Origin: Ampullaceana balthica
Lineage: Eukaryota > Mollusca > Gastropoda > Lymnaeidae
Direction of reading: 5' to 3'
Assembly: GCA_944989445.1 (NCBI GenBank)
Contig: CALYLW010000331.1
Coordinates: 450,379 to 514,378, forward strand
Length of the DNA stretch: 64,000 bases
In this document: one piece after another, positions 37,050-48,644 of the stretch
Layout of the letters: each line of letters starts with the position of its first letter
Numbering within the stretch: position 1 is the stretch's first letter
Notes under the pieces: model-generated
What the model saw: only the letters and a program-made list of their open reading frames with translations
What the model was told of the DNA's origin: nothing
The model's database searches: none
Translations under genes and position numbers: made by a program

Positions 37050-37266
37050 CCCTAGTCTCCCATATGTTCCGTGCGGTCATCGATAGCGATTGGTCCCTCA
37101 AACACATGACTCCTACAGCCAATCATATTGAACACGTTTACGCGGACGTTCAAAACTAGTTATTTTTGGTGCAGTATTTATTCCAAGACTTTATTTTGAG
37201 TTATGCGCGTTGGGATTTATAGTCAAACGTTGGCGGAACGTCCTTGGGCGGGCTTTGTTGCTCGTA
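37050..37266. repeat. Dispersed repeat, copy 2
   Basis: Homologous to 21,590-21,865 in the same orientation: agcgattggtccctcaaaca, gactcctacagccaatcata, ttgaacacgttta and, after a diverged middle, ggcggaacgtcc and gggctttgtt. It ends about 270 bp before a hAT-like element. Confidence 0.8.
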
Positions 37267-37533
37267 TTCAATATTGTTTCTGAGACCAACCTTTTACCAT
37301 GAATGCTTGTGTCCATGCATGAAAGTTCATATTCATATATCATTGTATGTATACGTAATAATACATAAATGATTGCTTTCAAATGTATGATTGTATCAAG
37401 CAACCCGGTGATAGAAATCTATCCTGATAAGCAAGTATGAATGTATCTATAGGAATTATCGTATATTTAAATAAGACTGTAACCTTATTATTACATACTA
37501 TACTGCATTCACTTATGTGATTGTATTCATGTG

Positions 37534-38573
37534 TAGGGCTGTCAATATTGTTCAAAAAATACTGCTCGGGTACCCGTCGAAATTTTAAACGGGTACCCGG
37601 GTTACCCGTTCGAAACGTCGTAAAATGTTCGCTGTCATTCCCGTTATTAGCCTTAGGGGCCGTCCATAAATGATGTCAAGCACCTAGGTGGGAGGGGGGT
37701 TGACCATTTGTGACGAACTGTGACGGCGTTGTTTAAGAAATGTGACGTCACATCAAAACACGCACCTTTAAATAAAGGTTGCACTTAAATATTTGATTGC
37801 TTACAATTTATTTAATGACGTTTTACATGGGCTTCACGCACGTTACGATATTTTAGTGCAGCCTTAAACTAAATACATACTTAAATGACAAAAAATTAAT
37901 CTGAAACATGCTCATTTTCAAATAGAAAAATCGCTTTTATGGGGGGGGGGATATAACTTTTTTTGACGAGTGACGAGGGGGAAGAGGGTAAAAAAATAGG
38001 CAAAAATCGCAAGACGTCATTTATAGACGGCCCCTTATACTTCTTTGTTCATTATGGGAATGCCAATTTAGATTTAATGAATCAGCGATGTAAAATGATG
38101 ACATTGAAATACTATTATAGTACAGTGGGATAAAAACAAATGAGCAGAGGGGTGCCGAAGTGATTTTTTTTTGGGGGGGGGTCTAAACAAAGTCTTTTAA
38201 CTTTTAAAGATTAAAGGCGGTCACCCCTACCGAGTGGTCCCATCCCCTAGCATTAATTTTTATTACAGTGAAAATCATTCAACGATGGAAATATTATTTT
38301 TTTTTAAAAACAAACAATACTAGAGCAGGTGCTTGTTTGTCGGGACAGTGTTTTGTTTTTTTAAAGCGTATTCATGTTAAACCTATTTTACAGTATATAT
38401 TTCAAAAGAAAATATTTAATTTGATAAATTGTTCGCGAGCCAAAATGTGAACAGAGAAGAAACCTTAGTTCGATCGACCACCGTTGGTATAGGCATTGCA
38501 GTAACATTTTACCGGGTGCAATTTTACTACTCGCGGGTAATCGCACGGCAACGGGTACCCGTTGAGAGGCCTA
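37534..38573. mobile_element. hAT-like element hosting a nested MITE
   Basis: The left end is TAGGGCTGTCAA and the right end, inverted, TAGGCCTCTCAA. The 8-bp target duplication is TTCATGTG (37,526-37,533) and TTCACGTG (38,574-38,581), one mismatch. Subterminal GGGTACCCG palindromes occur near both ends. No transposase is visible in the 1,040 bp. A Harbinger-like MITE is inserted at 37,656-38,034, so this element is older. Confidence 0.8.
37656..38034. mobile_element. Harbinger-like MITE, complete
   Basis: The termini are GGGGCCGTCCATAAATGATG and (inverted) GGGGCCGTCTATAAATGACG. The flanks are TTA on both sides (37,653-37,655 and 38,035-38,037), the TWA duplication typical of PIF/Harbinger. 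The interior holds a long G run and AT-rich filler shared with the other copies. No coding frame. Confidence 0.82.
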
Positions 38574-38581
38574 TTCACGTG

Positions 38582-39707
38582 TAGGATAGTATCGGAGATT
38601 CCGATTACAGATTTACTTTTTCTACATGTACGCTTGTATCGATCCACAAAAATGATCGTATTCATATTTACGATTAATTCTGATTAATTCTCATGTATGA
38701 TTGTATCAAAAGCCCCTTTTGCCTTTTTCCTTTTGCTTTCAATTTCAAAACGATTCATCCAAACTCACCTTCGACTACATCCCTGTCACCTGTCGTGTGC
38801 TTCTCCCCCTGCCCCCCATCCCATCCCCAATACCACCATGCTCCCTCCATTTATTTCCCACCCATATTCAAGAGCAAACAGTGGTGCGGGTTTTCATCAT
38901 AATTACCTTCCATCGCTTTGTTACTCGCCATAAAAACAAGTGACCAAAAAAGCCGCGATATGAAATTTGCAATTTATTTTCTATTCGCACCCCAAAAAAT
39001 CTAGTGGTCTTTAGGCTTTACTTTAGGCAGTGAAGATAATGTTTTTTCTCCAGTAAATTGTTATGTTAATTAGTGTCGTTGATCGAGCGTTAAGTGACTA
39101 AGTCAGACAGAGAAATTTATACGCCTGATTTTAGGGGTATTAATATCAAAATGTCAGTGTAAAAAAAAACAAGCCTATAAATATAAATGTTATAATATTA
39201 TAGATGTACTATGTAGAGAAGTATCAGAAGTGTAATTCACGTGACTTGTTTTGCTGTAGATGTTGCACGGAAGAAATGATACATTTCACTATAATGTCCA
39301 GGTTGTGATTAATGGAAAAACGGAAATTAGTTGTACAATTAGGGTATTTTTTTTAAAAAATGAAATGAGTTGATGGAATATGTGGTCTAGCTTCCCTATC
39401 TTTTTTTTCAAAGAGCTCCGGGATCATGCTTTTAACGATCTCTTCGTCGGACTTCATGTTGTTAATTTGAAGTAAAATACTTTTTCAGAATGTTTTATCT
39501 GTGGTTGTTCCTGGAATAACAAAGCCCAATATAAATAATGAAAACATGATCGGACTATAACGTCGGGGTTTTGTCGGTAAGCTCCTGGGTTAACCTATAA
39601 TTAAAACTGTAATTTCGACTTAATGAAATATAGATTTATCTACTTATCTCCCCCTTATTGAACTTATTACCCTTATCTCTGTCTCAGTCATATGGCTCTC
39701 TTTTTTC
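38582..39707. other. AT-rich intergenic DNA
   Basis: No gene recognised. The C-rich stretch at about 38,760-38,930 makes overlapping proline/serine-rich open frames in all three + frames, which argues against any of them being real. Confidence 0.4.
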
Positions 39708-39710
39708 ACA

Positions 39711-39766
<56 letters not shown>

Positions 39767-39775
39767 TATATCTCA
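39708..39775. repeat. (CT)n microsatellite and poly-T
   Basis: About 45 bases of CT dinucleotide followed by nine T and a TATATA run. Simple sequence. Confidence 0.95.
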
Positions 39776-40500
39776 CATGAACTTACACACTCAAACGCAC
39801 ACATGCAGGCTCAAACTTGGACAGATGTTGATTCATAAGGCCGTGTTGCTTATTGAAGAAGCTAACGATCGGAACCTGCCATGCTCTGGAAGAAAACCGG
39901 GACATTCTATTTTCCAGCTGGGAAGTGGAGGGAAGCCCGTCCGAGAGTCTGCCCGGAAACCCCTGGGTCTTGCATGTTTTTTAGCAGCCAACACATGCGG
40001 CAAGGTGGGCGCCCGGCCACGGTGAGCCATCCATCTAGACCCGACATTCGGAATATCGACAGAAACGTTAATGCGGATCTCGAGAATATAGAAAATGGAG
40101 GAAAACCTCCCTCCCCTCCCACACAAAGTTCACCCCCCCCCTCAACCCCCCTTCTCCGCAGCGCTAAAACCGCAAGCCAATGGCGGTGGATAACCCCCGG
40201 GCCGTCGTGTGACAGCTAATCGGCGAGAACGGACCAATCCGAGAGCGGGGCATCGCTTGAACGCACACCCCTTTGGCACGGTAACATAAACAAGATCAAT
40301 GATGGCTGACGGAATTAATGGAGGGGGCCGGAAGATGGGCGGCGAAGTCTTAACTGTTTCCACTTTCCTCGCTCGGCCCACCGCTTTACGAGCGTCACGA
40401 TTGTTATTTGTGGAAATTTGGAGATTTGTTGATAGTGAAGTCAGAACCTATCATTGACACAGCGCTACGGCGCTCTGGTCGCCCTTTTATTACTGCTCTC
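39776..40500. promoter_or_regulatory. GC-elevated region upstream of Nkx6
   Basis: A complex, GC- and CpG-elevated stretch directly upstream of the putative TATA box. It includes CCAAT boxes (agccaatgg near 40,175 and gaccaatcc near 40,230). Open frames lie on both strands but have no recognised domain. Proximal promoter or enhancer sequence is the likeliest reading. Confidence 0.4.
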
Positions 40501-40522
40501 ATTATACGCGCGTGCTGGTCTC

Positions 40523-40566
40523 TATAAAGAACTTGGCTGGGTGACGTTTTATTGCACAACTCAGTC
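40523..40566 (+). promoter_or_regulatory. Candidate Nkx6 core promoter (TATA and initiator)
   Basis: TATAAAG at 40,523-40,529 is followed about 30-38 bp later by gcacaactcagtc, which contains a TCAGTC initiator match (40,561-40,566). This lies about 770 bp before the chosen ATG, downstream of the GC-elevated region, and the sequence between contains strong donor motifs (GTGAGT at 40,927 and 41,070). A 5'UTR intron is therefore likely. Confidence 0.4.
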
Positions 40567-40926
40567 CGAACGCCCTAAAAAGCACTCCATTTGTTTCATA
40601 TAAGTAATCTACAAGAAGGACAAGCGAAAAAAAAATCAACAACTATAATACTTCTGTGTTCTTCAAGTTCGTTGTTTTTGTGTTTGGATTTAAGACTTCT
40701 GCTTTGAGGATTCTTCTCTGTGTGCACTGCTGCTATTATCGTTAGCCGGGAGCATACAGTTTTTAATTTACTTCAACGTAACATTTTGGTAATGATCATA
40801 ATGTCTATAAATAGATAACATCCGTAGATTTTTCAAAGTTCCGAAATAACATTTAAAAAATTATTTGTTCTAATTGATAAAGTGATGTTGTTTTCTATTC
40901 AAGGAGATTCAGTCAAGTGAAAATAC

Positions 40927-41188
40927 GTGAGTAAAAGTTACTTTGAAATGAAAAATGTAAGAGAATATGTCTCACAACTAGTGTTATGACCATTCTTAAG
41001 AATCGTTTTAGGAATAACTTTGTACTGTTTCTTATGTGTTGTTGAAAAGATTTGAGAACTTCACGACGCGTGAGTTATGTTTGTACGCATCGGTGAAATA
41101 TTTGTAACAGTCTGAACAACTGATGAAAAAGTAATTACGTCATTAACTGACGTCACTTACCCGACACCATTTCTCTTTACGTCACGAG
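40927..41188 (+). other. Possible 5'UTR intron of Nkx6
   Basis: The segment is AT-rich between a GTGAGT donor at 40,927 and a pyrimidine tract with AG near 41,188 (ttctctttacgtcacgag). The upstream exon would contain only short upstream frames (for example a 12-codon frame from the ATG at 40,884), so splicing would leave the ATG at 41,334 as the first in-frame start. Other donor and acceptor pairs are possible. Confidence 0.3.
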
Positions 41189-41333
41189 CCGAGAGCTCCA
41201 AAAGATCTCCACGCTGACGCACCAAACCGCCCCCTACAACTACGCAGACTTTGCTGCCTGGTTCCCCGGGCACATCACATCCCCGGCCTCCTCCTCCACT
41301 TCATCGTCCTCCCCCGAGGCAACGGTCGCCGAC
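41151..41333 (+). other. Open, coding-like extension upstream of the Nkx6 ATG
   Basis: In the Nkx6 frame there is no stop from 41,151 to the ATG. The last 35 codons or so read like protein (YNYADFAAWFPGHITSP, then a Ser-rich run, then EATVAD) with GC-rich codon use matching exon 1. Either the protein starts on an upstream exon, or this is a GC-rich 5'UTR. Confidence 0.4.
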
Positions 41334-41856
41334 ATGCTGGACTACTGCAGCAACGTCAGCAGCGAGGCCGGCCAGAACGGCTACGGCAATCACGGCCACC
41401 ACCACCACTCCCACCACAGCCCGGTGTCCGTCGCCGGGTCAGTGTCGGGCTCCGGGTCCGGCGGGCACCCGTCCATGGCGTCCATCCTGAACATGAACCA
41501 CCAGAGCAGCATCGAGTCAAGCCGACAGCAGAGCGCGTTCGTCTTGAGTTCGCCGCCCCTGGCCGCCCTGCACAACCTGACGGAGATGAAGTTCCCGTCG
41601 ACGTCCTCCTCCTTCCTCTCACAGGACTACTCCCCTGACACTCTCAAGCAGATGCAGGCGGCCATGTCCCACGCCTTGTCCACGCCGCACGGCATCAATG
41701 ACATTCTGAGCAGACCTCACGCTGCCCTCGGGCTGCCCAGGCTGAGCACGAGCATGTACCTCGGCCACCAGACGAGATTTCCCAAACTGGCAGAGCTGCC
41801 AGGCAGACCCCCTATCTACTGGCCAGGTGTTTTACCGCAGCCCTGGAGGCCACCAG
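41334..41856 (+). CDS. Nkx6: Nkx6 homeobox gene, exon 1 (N-terminal repressor half)
   Basis: The exon encodes 174 residues plus one base. From the N-terminus there is a His/Ser/Gly-rich stretch (residues 19-44), a block SAFVLSSPPLAALHNLTEMK (67-86) shared with vertebrate Nkx6.1/6.2, the Nkx6-type EH1/TN motif TPHGINDILSRP (117-128) that recruits Groucho/TLE, and RFPKLAELPGRPPIYWPGV (148-166). These blocks are diagnostic of Nkx6, a nuclear homeodomain repressor in neural-tube and gut/endocrine patterning. The exon ends at CAG|gtgagg (donor at 41,857) in phase 1. The ATG has a purine at -3. The same frame stays open upstream to 41,151 with coding-like sequence (TAPYNYADFAAWFPG and onward) but no ATG, so an upstream exon carrying the true start cannot be excluded. 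Confidence 0.93.
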
Positions 41857-42065
41857 GTGAGGCCAACGTTGTGTTGATGTAATGTATCGTTAGATGTCAA
41901 TTGTTTGTTTGTTTGTTTTGGGCTTGAATACGAGAGAATGCCGGATAACAAATATAAACAGTATTCGTTGATTAAAGTTGATTTCCCCGTAAAAAAATAT
42001 TAAGTTACCTTACGGGGAAAAAAACGCATCAAGATGAAAGTGTTATCTTGACTCAACACTTATTT

Positions 42066-42335
42066 TTAGCCAACATCCTATGTTACTTATGTTTAGCCAC
42101 CATCCTATGTTACTTATGTTTAGCCACCATCCTATGTTCTTATGTTTAGCCACCATCCTATGTTACTTATGTTTAGCCACCATCCTATGTTACTTATGTT
42201 TAGCCACCATCCTATGTTACTTATGTTTAGCCACCATCCTATGTTACTAATGTTTAGCCACCATCCTATGTTACTTATGTTTAGCCACCATCCTATGTTA
42301 CTTATGTTTAGCCACCATCCCATGTTACTTATCAA
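42066..42335. repeat. 27-bp minisatellite in Nkx6 intron 1
   Basis: About ten copies of tgtttagccaccatcctatg followed by ttactta. Variation is minimal (one copy lacks two bases, one has taatg). Both strands stay open because the unit is a multiple of three without stops in one frame (MFSHHPMLL and NISNIGWWL). It begins about 210 bp after the exon 1 donor. Confidence 0.97.
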
Positions 42336-44560
42336 GACGGAATATCACATCCTATGACTTGCAAAATCATATACATAAAAAAATCACTCGAATTTGAATA
42401 TTGACATCAACATAAATATTTAATGTTGTCTTTAATATCAGACAGCTGTCTTAATACAACATGCACAAGGGTCTGTAAAAAATTTTGGTGAACTATTTGG
42501 CTATAACTATAAGATTCATGAGGCTTAAATGGACCCCTCCCCCCAAATCCCCGACACTCATATCCAATAAATTAAACCACTTAGCTGTTATACCATTTTA
42601 ATTTCCTTGAGGAATTGTGTCAATGTATTTAAAGATCTTTTGAGTTTATTAGTAATAGTTCTGTTCTTTTTAACACCTGCTTTATATACTTAAACGCCCC
42701 ACAATATTTATTTATCAATAAGCATCCTTTATGTTAAGTCAAACCTCTGTTAAGAATCACTATTATACATTTACAGATAAATGTATGTCAAAAGATAAAA
42801 TCGACACCCCCAGGTCATAAGTAAGATGATCTTTAAATTGTTAAATTTAAAATAATATCTAATAAGTGATTGGATACTTTTATTTTATTTGTATTAATAT
42901 AAAAAATACTTAAAGGCATTTAATGGTTGAGAGAAATAATATTTGTAAGTCTCGCCTCTAAGCCGTTAAAAGATAGATAAATAAGTAAAAGGGTTATATT
43001 TTTGTTCTTATTAAAAGTATGTTATAAATCTATTTGTAACTGGAGAAAGCTAATACGTTATCAATATATTTCAGAAAAGACAAATGAACTATAATTCGAG
43101 ACTAGTGAACATTATTAATTGAAAGTATCAATGTTTATATAACAACACACAACTAAGACTAATGCTATTCTTGTATAACGGATCCTGCTATTACAACTGT
43201 CATATTACGTATCATTGTATTAATTCGGGTGAATTTACACAAATTTAATTTATTCAATAAGTAAGTGTTTCTAGAAAGGAACTAACTACTTAGTGTTTTA
43301 AATGAAATTGTAAAATCAAAATTTAAGTTTATTATAGTTATAGGTTTTAATGAAAATGATTACATTAGAAAAATATGTAACCACTTTTAATTTTTTTCTT
43401 GTTATTTATATAGAAAATATAATAGCAAGTAATTTATTCTTTAAAAAAAAATCTAATTGAGTTATGGGACATAACATATGCCAACAATAACCACAAGCTA
43501 TTCCTGCTGTCTCTGACATTGATATTTTCTGAATATTTAAGTTAATGACTCATTTGCGCTACTAAAGGTATATATATTGAGTAATTATTCACGTCGACAT
43601 GTTTTATTTTTTTTTCCTTTCTTTTTTGAAATACTCTTTAAGTATAGATCTACCAGAGTGTTCTACTTTTTGTGATATTATATCTACTAACTTTTTTTAC
43701 AACAGAAACTGGTTGATTTTTCCGGGTCATTGATTAAAATTATTTTTCTTGAATATATATCATAAATGTGTCTTTAATTTTTTAAAAACCAACTTAGTTC
43801 AATGTTTATAATACGTTCTCTCTTATACAGAATAACATACAACATCATTTTTATTTATAAATAGTTTACAATTGAATTCCAAATGCATTTTAAATATATA
43901 CTGTTTCTCCAGAGACTTACCATTCACATTTAAAAAATCCGGCGCCTTACTGTTTTCCATAATTATTTTAAAAGTATATAAATTTTTTAAAAATATTAAA
44001 CTTTGTTTGAATATGACTCATGACACTCAAGTTTGATTAATATTTTTGAAAACGCTGACCATATAATAATTCTATTACTACTGATATTGTTATAAAATAT
44101 TGAATGCAAACGTGCAAACTAAAAAAAAATGTCTAAAGATTAATGTCTACAATGTTAATGCTTATTATTTAAAGGAACTGATCCAGTAATGTAGAAACAA
44201 AACAGATATTTTAATTTTTTTTTAAAGTCTTGACAACAGCACGGATGTTTTAGTCAAAAACCATCTTCAATAGACGATACAATAATATTTAATACAAAAA
44301 TTTATTTACTTAAAATATTTCATTAATCATATATAATTTAACAAGCGACTGATAAACTATGAGGATGACAATAGGCCTACGTCATATGTATATCATTTGC
44401 ATTTTTTAAAACTTATGTGCTGAAAATGAATAAAGGCATTTAAAGAAAAGATAACTTAAAAAAAACACAACTCCTTTTATTTTTATTAATAAAAAGAATT
44501 TCCAATTCTAAACATTATTATACGTAGAGCATAGCGTTAAGTTTTTGTCAGTCAAACGCA
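42336..44560. other. Very AT-rich intron sequence
   Basis: Almost no GC-containing words and no open frame, repeat unit or element recognised. Composition is clearly more AT-rich than the desert upstream of the gene. Confidence 0.5.
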
Positions 44561-44565
44561 TTAGT

Positions 44566-44620
44566 TTTGTGACATGACAGACCGCTCGAAAATGTGAAGG
44601 GCAGTCTGTCATGTCACAAA
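44566..44620. other. Hairpin with a 19-bp stem in intron 1
   Basis: TTTGTGACATGACAGACCG (44,566-44,584) pairs with CAGTCTGTCATGTCACAAA (44,602-44,620) with a single mismatch, around a 17-nt loop. Beyond a small internal loop, CATTA and TAATTG outside can extend the stem by about five pairs. It could be a small foldback insertion or an RNA hairpin. Nothing shows transcription apart from its place in an intron. Confidence 0.7.
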
Positions 44621-44940
44621 TAATTGTGAATCGAACTCCAGTAGAAAAAAAAACAACTATATATTAACAAAACAACTGCATTGTCACATTCTTTTCGAAC
44701 GAAAAAAAACGATAAATCTATTATAGTATCGCTTTATGTTTTATATTTAATTAAATTTGGCAAAAGCAAAAGGACTTTTGAATTACTTAAAATTTGGAAG
44801 CAGTTTTTAAAAGAAAACAAATGATGGCGGGAAAAACAGTCACAATAATATCCCAATACCGATTGTAATTAAATTAAATACGTTCATAAATCGCCTACAT
44901 TTTAAAAAGGAATCTGTACTATAATAAATGATTAACCCGA

Positions 44941-45361
44941 TATCATCTCATCAGGAAAAAGGTTATGTTATTTGCTGATGATTTATGTATAATCTATAGG
45001 ACAGGTAATTTAGAAAAAAGACACCGAAATCTTACATAAGGACGTTATACATCGTACATGAATAACAAATATAACATGGAGTCATGGAGTATACAGTATA
45101 CAGTATACAGTATACAGTATGTTTTTTCCCACCCAGAAAAGTATCAATGAAAAACAAATTCAAACTTCTGCATTCACGGAAAGCAGCAAATTTAACATTA
45201 AATGTGCAAAGCATTTAGGAGCAATAATAAATGAAACATTTTCATGGAATCCACATATTACTGAAATAATTACAAGATTCAACAAAAGTTTTAGCTTTAA
45301 CGAATTTTTGGCATGTCAAAATGTGTATATACAAGAAACTCTTCACCAAAAATGTTTCTAA
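44941..45361 (+). pseudogene. Decayed non-LTR reverse transcriptase fragment
   Basis: At 44,965-45,036 the frame reads MLFADDLCIIYRTGN, carrying the FADD form of the reverse-transcriptase catalytic box followed by the usual hydrophobic residues. A second frame, at 45,119-45,361, contains KHLGAIINETFSWNPHI, matching the conserved KYLG-x-x-I...L-W-x-x-H-I block found downstream of the catalytic box in LINE-type enzymes. The two are out of frame, with a stop at 45,037 and a short TATACAG microsatellite between them. The element is long dead; neither end is recognisable. Confidence 0.75.
45088..45121. repeat. (GTATACA)n microsatellite
   Basis: Four to five copies of the 7-mer agtatac, internally palindromic, inserted within the reverse-transcriptase relic. 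Confidence 0.9.
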
Positions 45362-47845
45362 ATAAAATCAATTTAACTCAATTAAATAACATAAATTATA
45401 TATTAAAATTTGACTTATAAGAAAATCCACACAGTTACTTTTTTATACAGTAATAATGCGCATAATGAATCAGTTATGTTATGCATAAATTCTTTTTATG
45501 TATATGAAACGAAATCTGGAATATTCAATCCAGGTTGATGTGGAGCCATGTAACTTGAACATGGTCGGAGTTCATAATCGGATCTTGTCATTTGAATTAA
45601 CTCATAATTTATTTTTTGTTTTTGTTGTTTTTATATTTTGTTGTGTCTTTGTTTCATTAACTCAATGTAATTTATATCATCTTCACCATAAGTTGTTATG
45701 CAAGTTTTCAATTTACGACTCCATTCTTGAGCTGCATACTTGTGTCTTATAATTAACTTTTGGTTCCATTTAAGTTAAGGAACGGCGATGATGCTTGTGA
45801 AATAACTCACATAAGCTAAACAATATTATATGTGACTAAAATTATTAATGTTATTTTGGATGCGACAATAAAATAAGTTAATAAAATTATTTTATCTAGA
45901 CTACATGATAAACTACAGTAAAGTAGGCATCAATTTCTTTATATATATATTTTTTAATTTTTGTCCGAATTCAAAGCTATTGACATGTAATGTGGGTGGC
46001 GAGATTCTCTTTCCACCTCGCACTGCTCTAATACTATAGATACGCCTTTGGATGAGACTGTACATCGTATGCTACCAGATATAGACGCGGTGACGCTTGA
46101 AGATAATTTCAGTTGCGCATAGAGATGCTATAAGATAAATTATGTTACAATCAAAGTTGCTATACATATTATATACAAACGATTACGCCCCCTCCTCACA
46201 CCCCTGCATGCTGTTAATAACTTGACCCAAGAGAAACAACTTGTGAGGAATATCGTGAGAAGATTTGTTTCTCCCCCCCCCCTCCCTATCAATGTGTTTA
46301 ATTGTAGCTCAACTTTCACTGCACGTGCAGAGCTCCGTCTAAACGGCTGGCCAATAGATCGCTAATCATTACAACATCGATTGTCGATAGTCCAACACTA
46401 TAGGGTGTGTTTGCGTGTGTGTGCGTGTGTGTTGGGTGGGGGGGGGGTCTGCTCAACGGGGAAATAAGACAGGGCGGGGAGGGAACGAAGCATAAAAAAA
46501 GCCCATGTTTACCATTAAACGAAGCTTTATATCGGTATAGAAAGGGAGAGAAATCCATTTGCATAAGCGATAATAAGCTTAATCCGTGGAAACGATGGAA
46601 CTGCACTCATAATACAAATTATTAAAGGGGGGGGGGAGTAAGGCCATTCTTGTTTAGTTACAGCAACCGATCATCATCTCATTTGCGTATTTCCGGATAT
46701 TAATGAAAACTCATCAAGTTGCAGAATCGCCGTTATTTGATGATATCATTCGCCGAGGGATATTACTATTTCCTGCGCTTGTTTTTCTTTGGTCGCCAAC
46801 GCTATAATAGTCTTGGTCCGCTCCAAGTTTCATAATAGAGTTTCTTCAATGGCAGCATTGCCGAGCATTGTGTTGATCCAATTTTACGACATCTCCGATG
46901 CAAGTTGCGGAGCTTTCATTGGGTCATAGGAGGACAGGATTTATGTGGAGAGCTTTTGATGGGTGGACGATTTTTTGGGTAGGCAATTACTTTTTGGAAA
47001 CCTTTTTTCAGCCACATGTAGAAACCGAGATATTTATGATAGCTAACTCACTTCTAAGATCTTGTCGGAGGATATGACATTTTGTGGTTCTGTTTTCTTT
47101 CTTTTTTTTAAAATGTCTTTATCGGAAGGGGAAGGATTAAACATATAAACGTTACATCCTTACACACGCGAAGACACAAGATGTAAGGGATAAATCTATA
47201 AATGTTACAGCTTATCCTCGTGGCGTGGAAAGAACAGTTTCGACGTTTTTTTAAAAAATAAAATGTTCCCAATGATCGTACAGAGTGTTTTGTCCCTGGA
47301 GACGTGTTTATTGAGATTATATTTGATTGTGTTTTTATTACGATCATGGGCATCAGGACCTCGTAAAACAAGCCAAGGACATGATATCGTTATGCAATTC
47401 AATATAGGAATACAGATTGAAGAATATTTAGTTACATTTTACTTAATATTATTTTCAAATCCCGAATGTCATTTTATTACCGTTTTTTTTTAAAAAAAAG
47501 AGATGGGTGGGATTGTAAACAGAAGGTGTAAAATTCCCCCCAAAAAATTGTTTTTCGCGAAAAAAAGGAATTGGAGAGCTCTCTACTCTAAAGTTATGAC
47601 TTTAAAATGATGTTAAAAAATCAGATCTCGTCTCTGAGGACGTAATGCTAACGTCTGCACAATTACAACTAATAGTTATTGAAAAAACAATTTTATGTTC
47701 CTTTAATACTTTTATGACTAAAAAACAACAAACTCTAGTATAATATATAGGTAATTAAAACAAGATTAAAGATATATCATAATTTGTAGTTTAAGTTTAG
47801 GACATGGAGTTCTATTTAGACTATGACAGATAAGCAAAATGAGCG
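45362..47845. other. Intron sequence with complex islands
   Basis: AT-rich to about 46,000, then more complex. A GC-elevated block at 46,300-46,480 with G/C runs and the stretch 46,660-47,000 look like unique, possibly conserved non-coding DNA. No exon or element was recognised. Confidence 0.35.
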
Positions 47846-47882
47846 TGTGTGAGAGCGAGCGAGAGAGAGAGAGAAAGAGGGA

Positions 47883-47922
<40 letters not shown>

Positions 47923-48270
47923 TAAAGAGAGAGAGATAAAGAGAGAGAGAGATATAAAGAGAGAGGGAGAGAGATATATAAAGAGAGAGAGATAGATAAA
48001 GAGAGAGGGAGAGAGAGAGATAAAGAGAGAGAGAGAGAGAGAGATAAAGAGAGAGGGAGAGAGAGGGAGATAAAGAGAGAGGGAGAGAGAGATAAAGAGA
48101 GAGAGAGATAAAGAGAAAGAGAGAGAGATAAAAAGAGAGAGAGAGAGAAAGAGAGATAAAGAGAGAGAGAGAGAGATATAGATAAAGAGAGAGAGATAAA
48201 GAGAGAGAGAGAGAGATAGATAAAGAGAGAGGGACAGAGAGAGAGAGATAAAGAGAGAGAGAGAGAGATT
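47846..48270. repeat. GA-rich array with GATAAA interruptions
   Basis: About 420 bases of GA dinucleotide broken at irregular 12-30-bp intervals by gataaa or gagggag, so the basic unit is roughly gagataaagagagagagg. It gives a long Ser/Leu-rich open frame on the minus strand (47,821-48,501), which is a composition artefact. Confidence 0.95.
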
Positions 48271-48644
48271 GGTAGAAAGATGTAAAGAGTAAGAACCAGA
48301 ATAAACGGGAAATAGAGGAAAAGTATAGGTGAGAGGAATGCAGTTACTAATAGAAATTAAAGGAGAAAATAGTACGGAAATTAGAAAGAAGAAATAAATG
48401 CGAGTGAGAGTTAAAAAGAGAAATAGGAAGATAAGGCAGTGGCTGGTTAGAGAGTTAGAGGACAAAGAGTAAGAACGGACTATCAAATCCCGGACTTCCA
48501 TTCATCAAATAAAATTTTAAAAAGTAGAGAAAGATAATGCGAAACAAAAATTTTCAACTCGTATAGTGTTTATTTGTAGAAAAATAAGTGAAACACACCA
48601 ACACGTTTTTGTATTGCAGCGTCACGAAATGTTTAGATTGATAA

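Noticed and set aside
38693..38943. Three overlapping Pro/Ser-rich frames
   Set aside because: All three + frames are open at once because of a C-rich stretch. None has a domain.
39777..40219. Frames upstream of Nkx6 as a separate small gene
   Set aside because: Open frames occur on both strands of a CpG-elevated promoter region with poly-C tracts and no recognised protein.
47821..48501. 226-codon Ser/Leu-rich minus-strand frame resembling a membrane protein
   Set aside because: It is the translation of a GA-rich array plus a short AT-rich flank. Apparent hydrophobicity follows from CT-rich codons.
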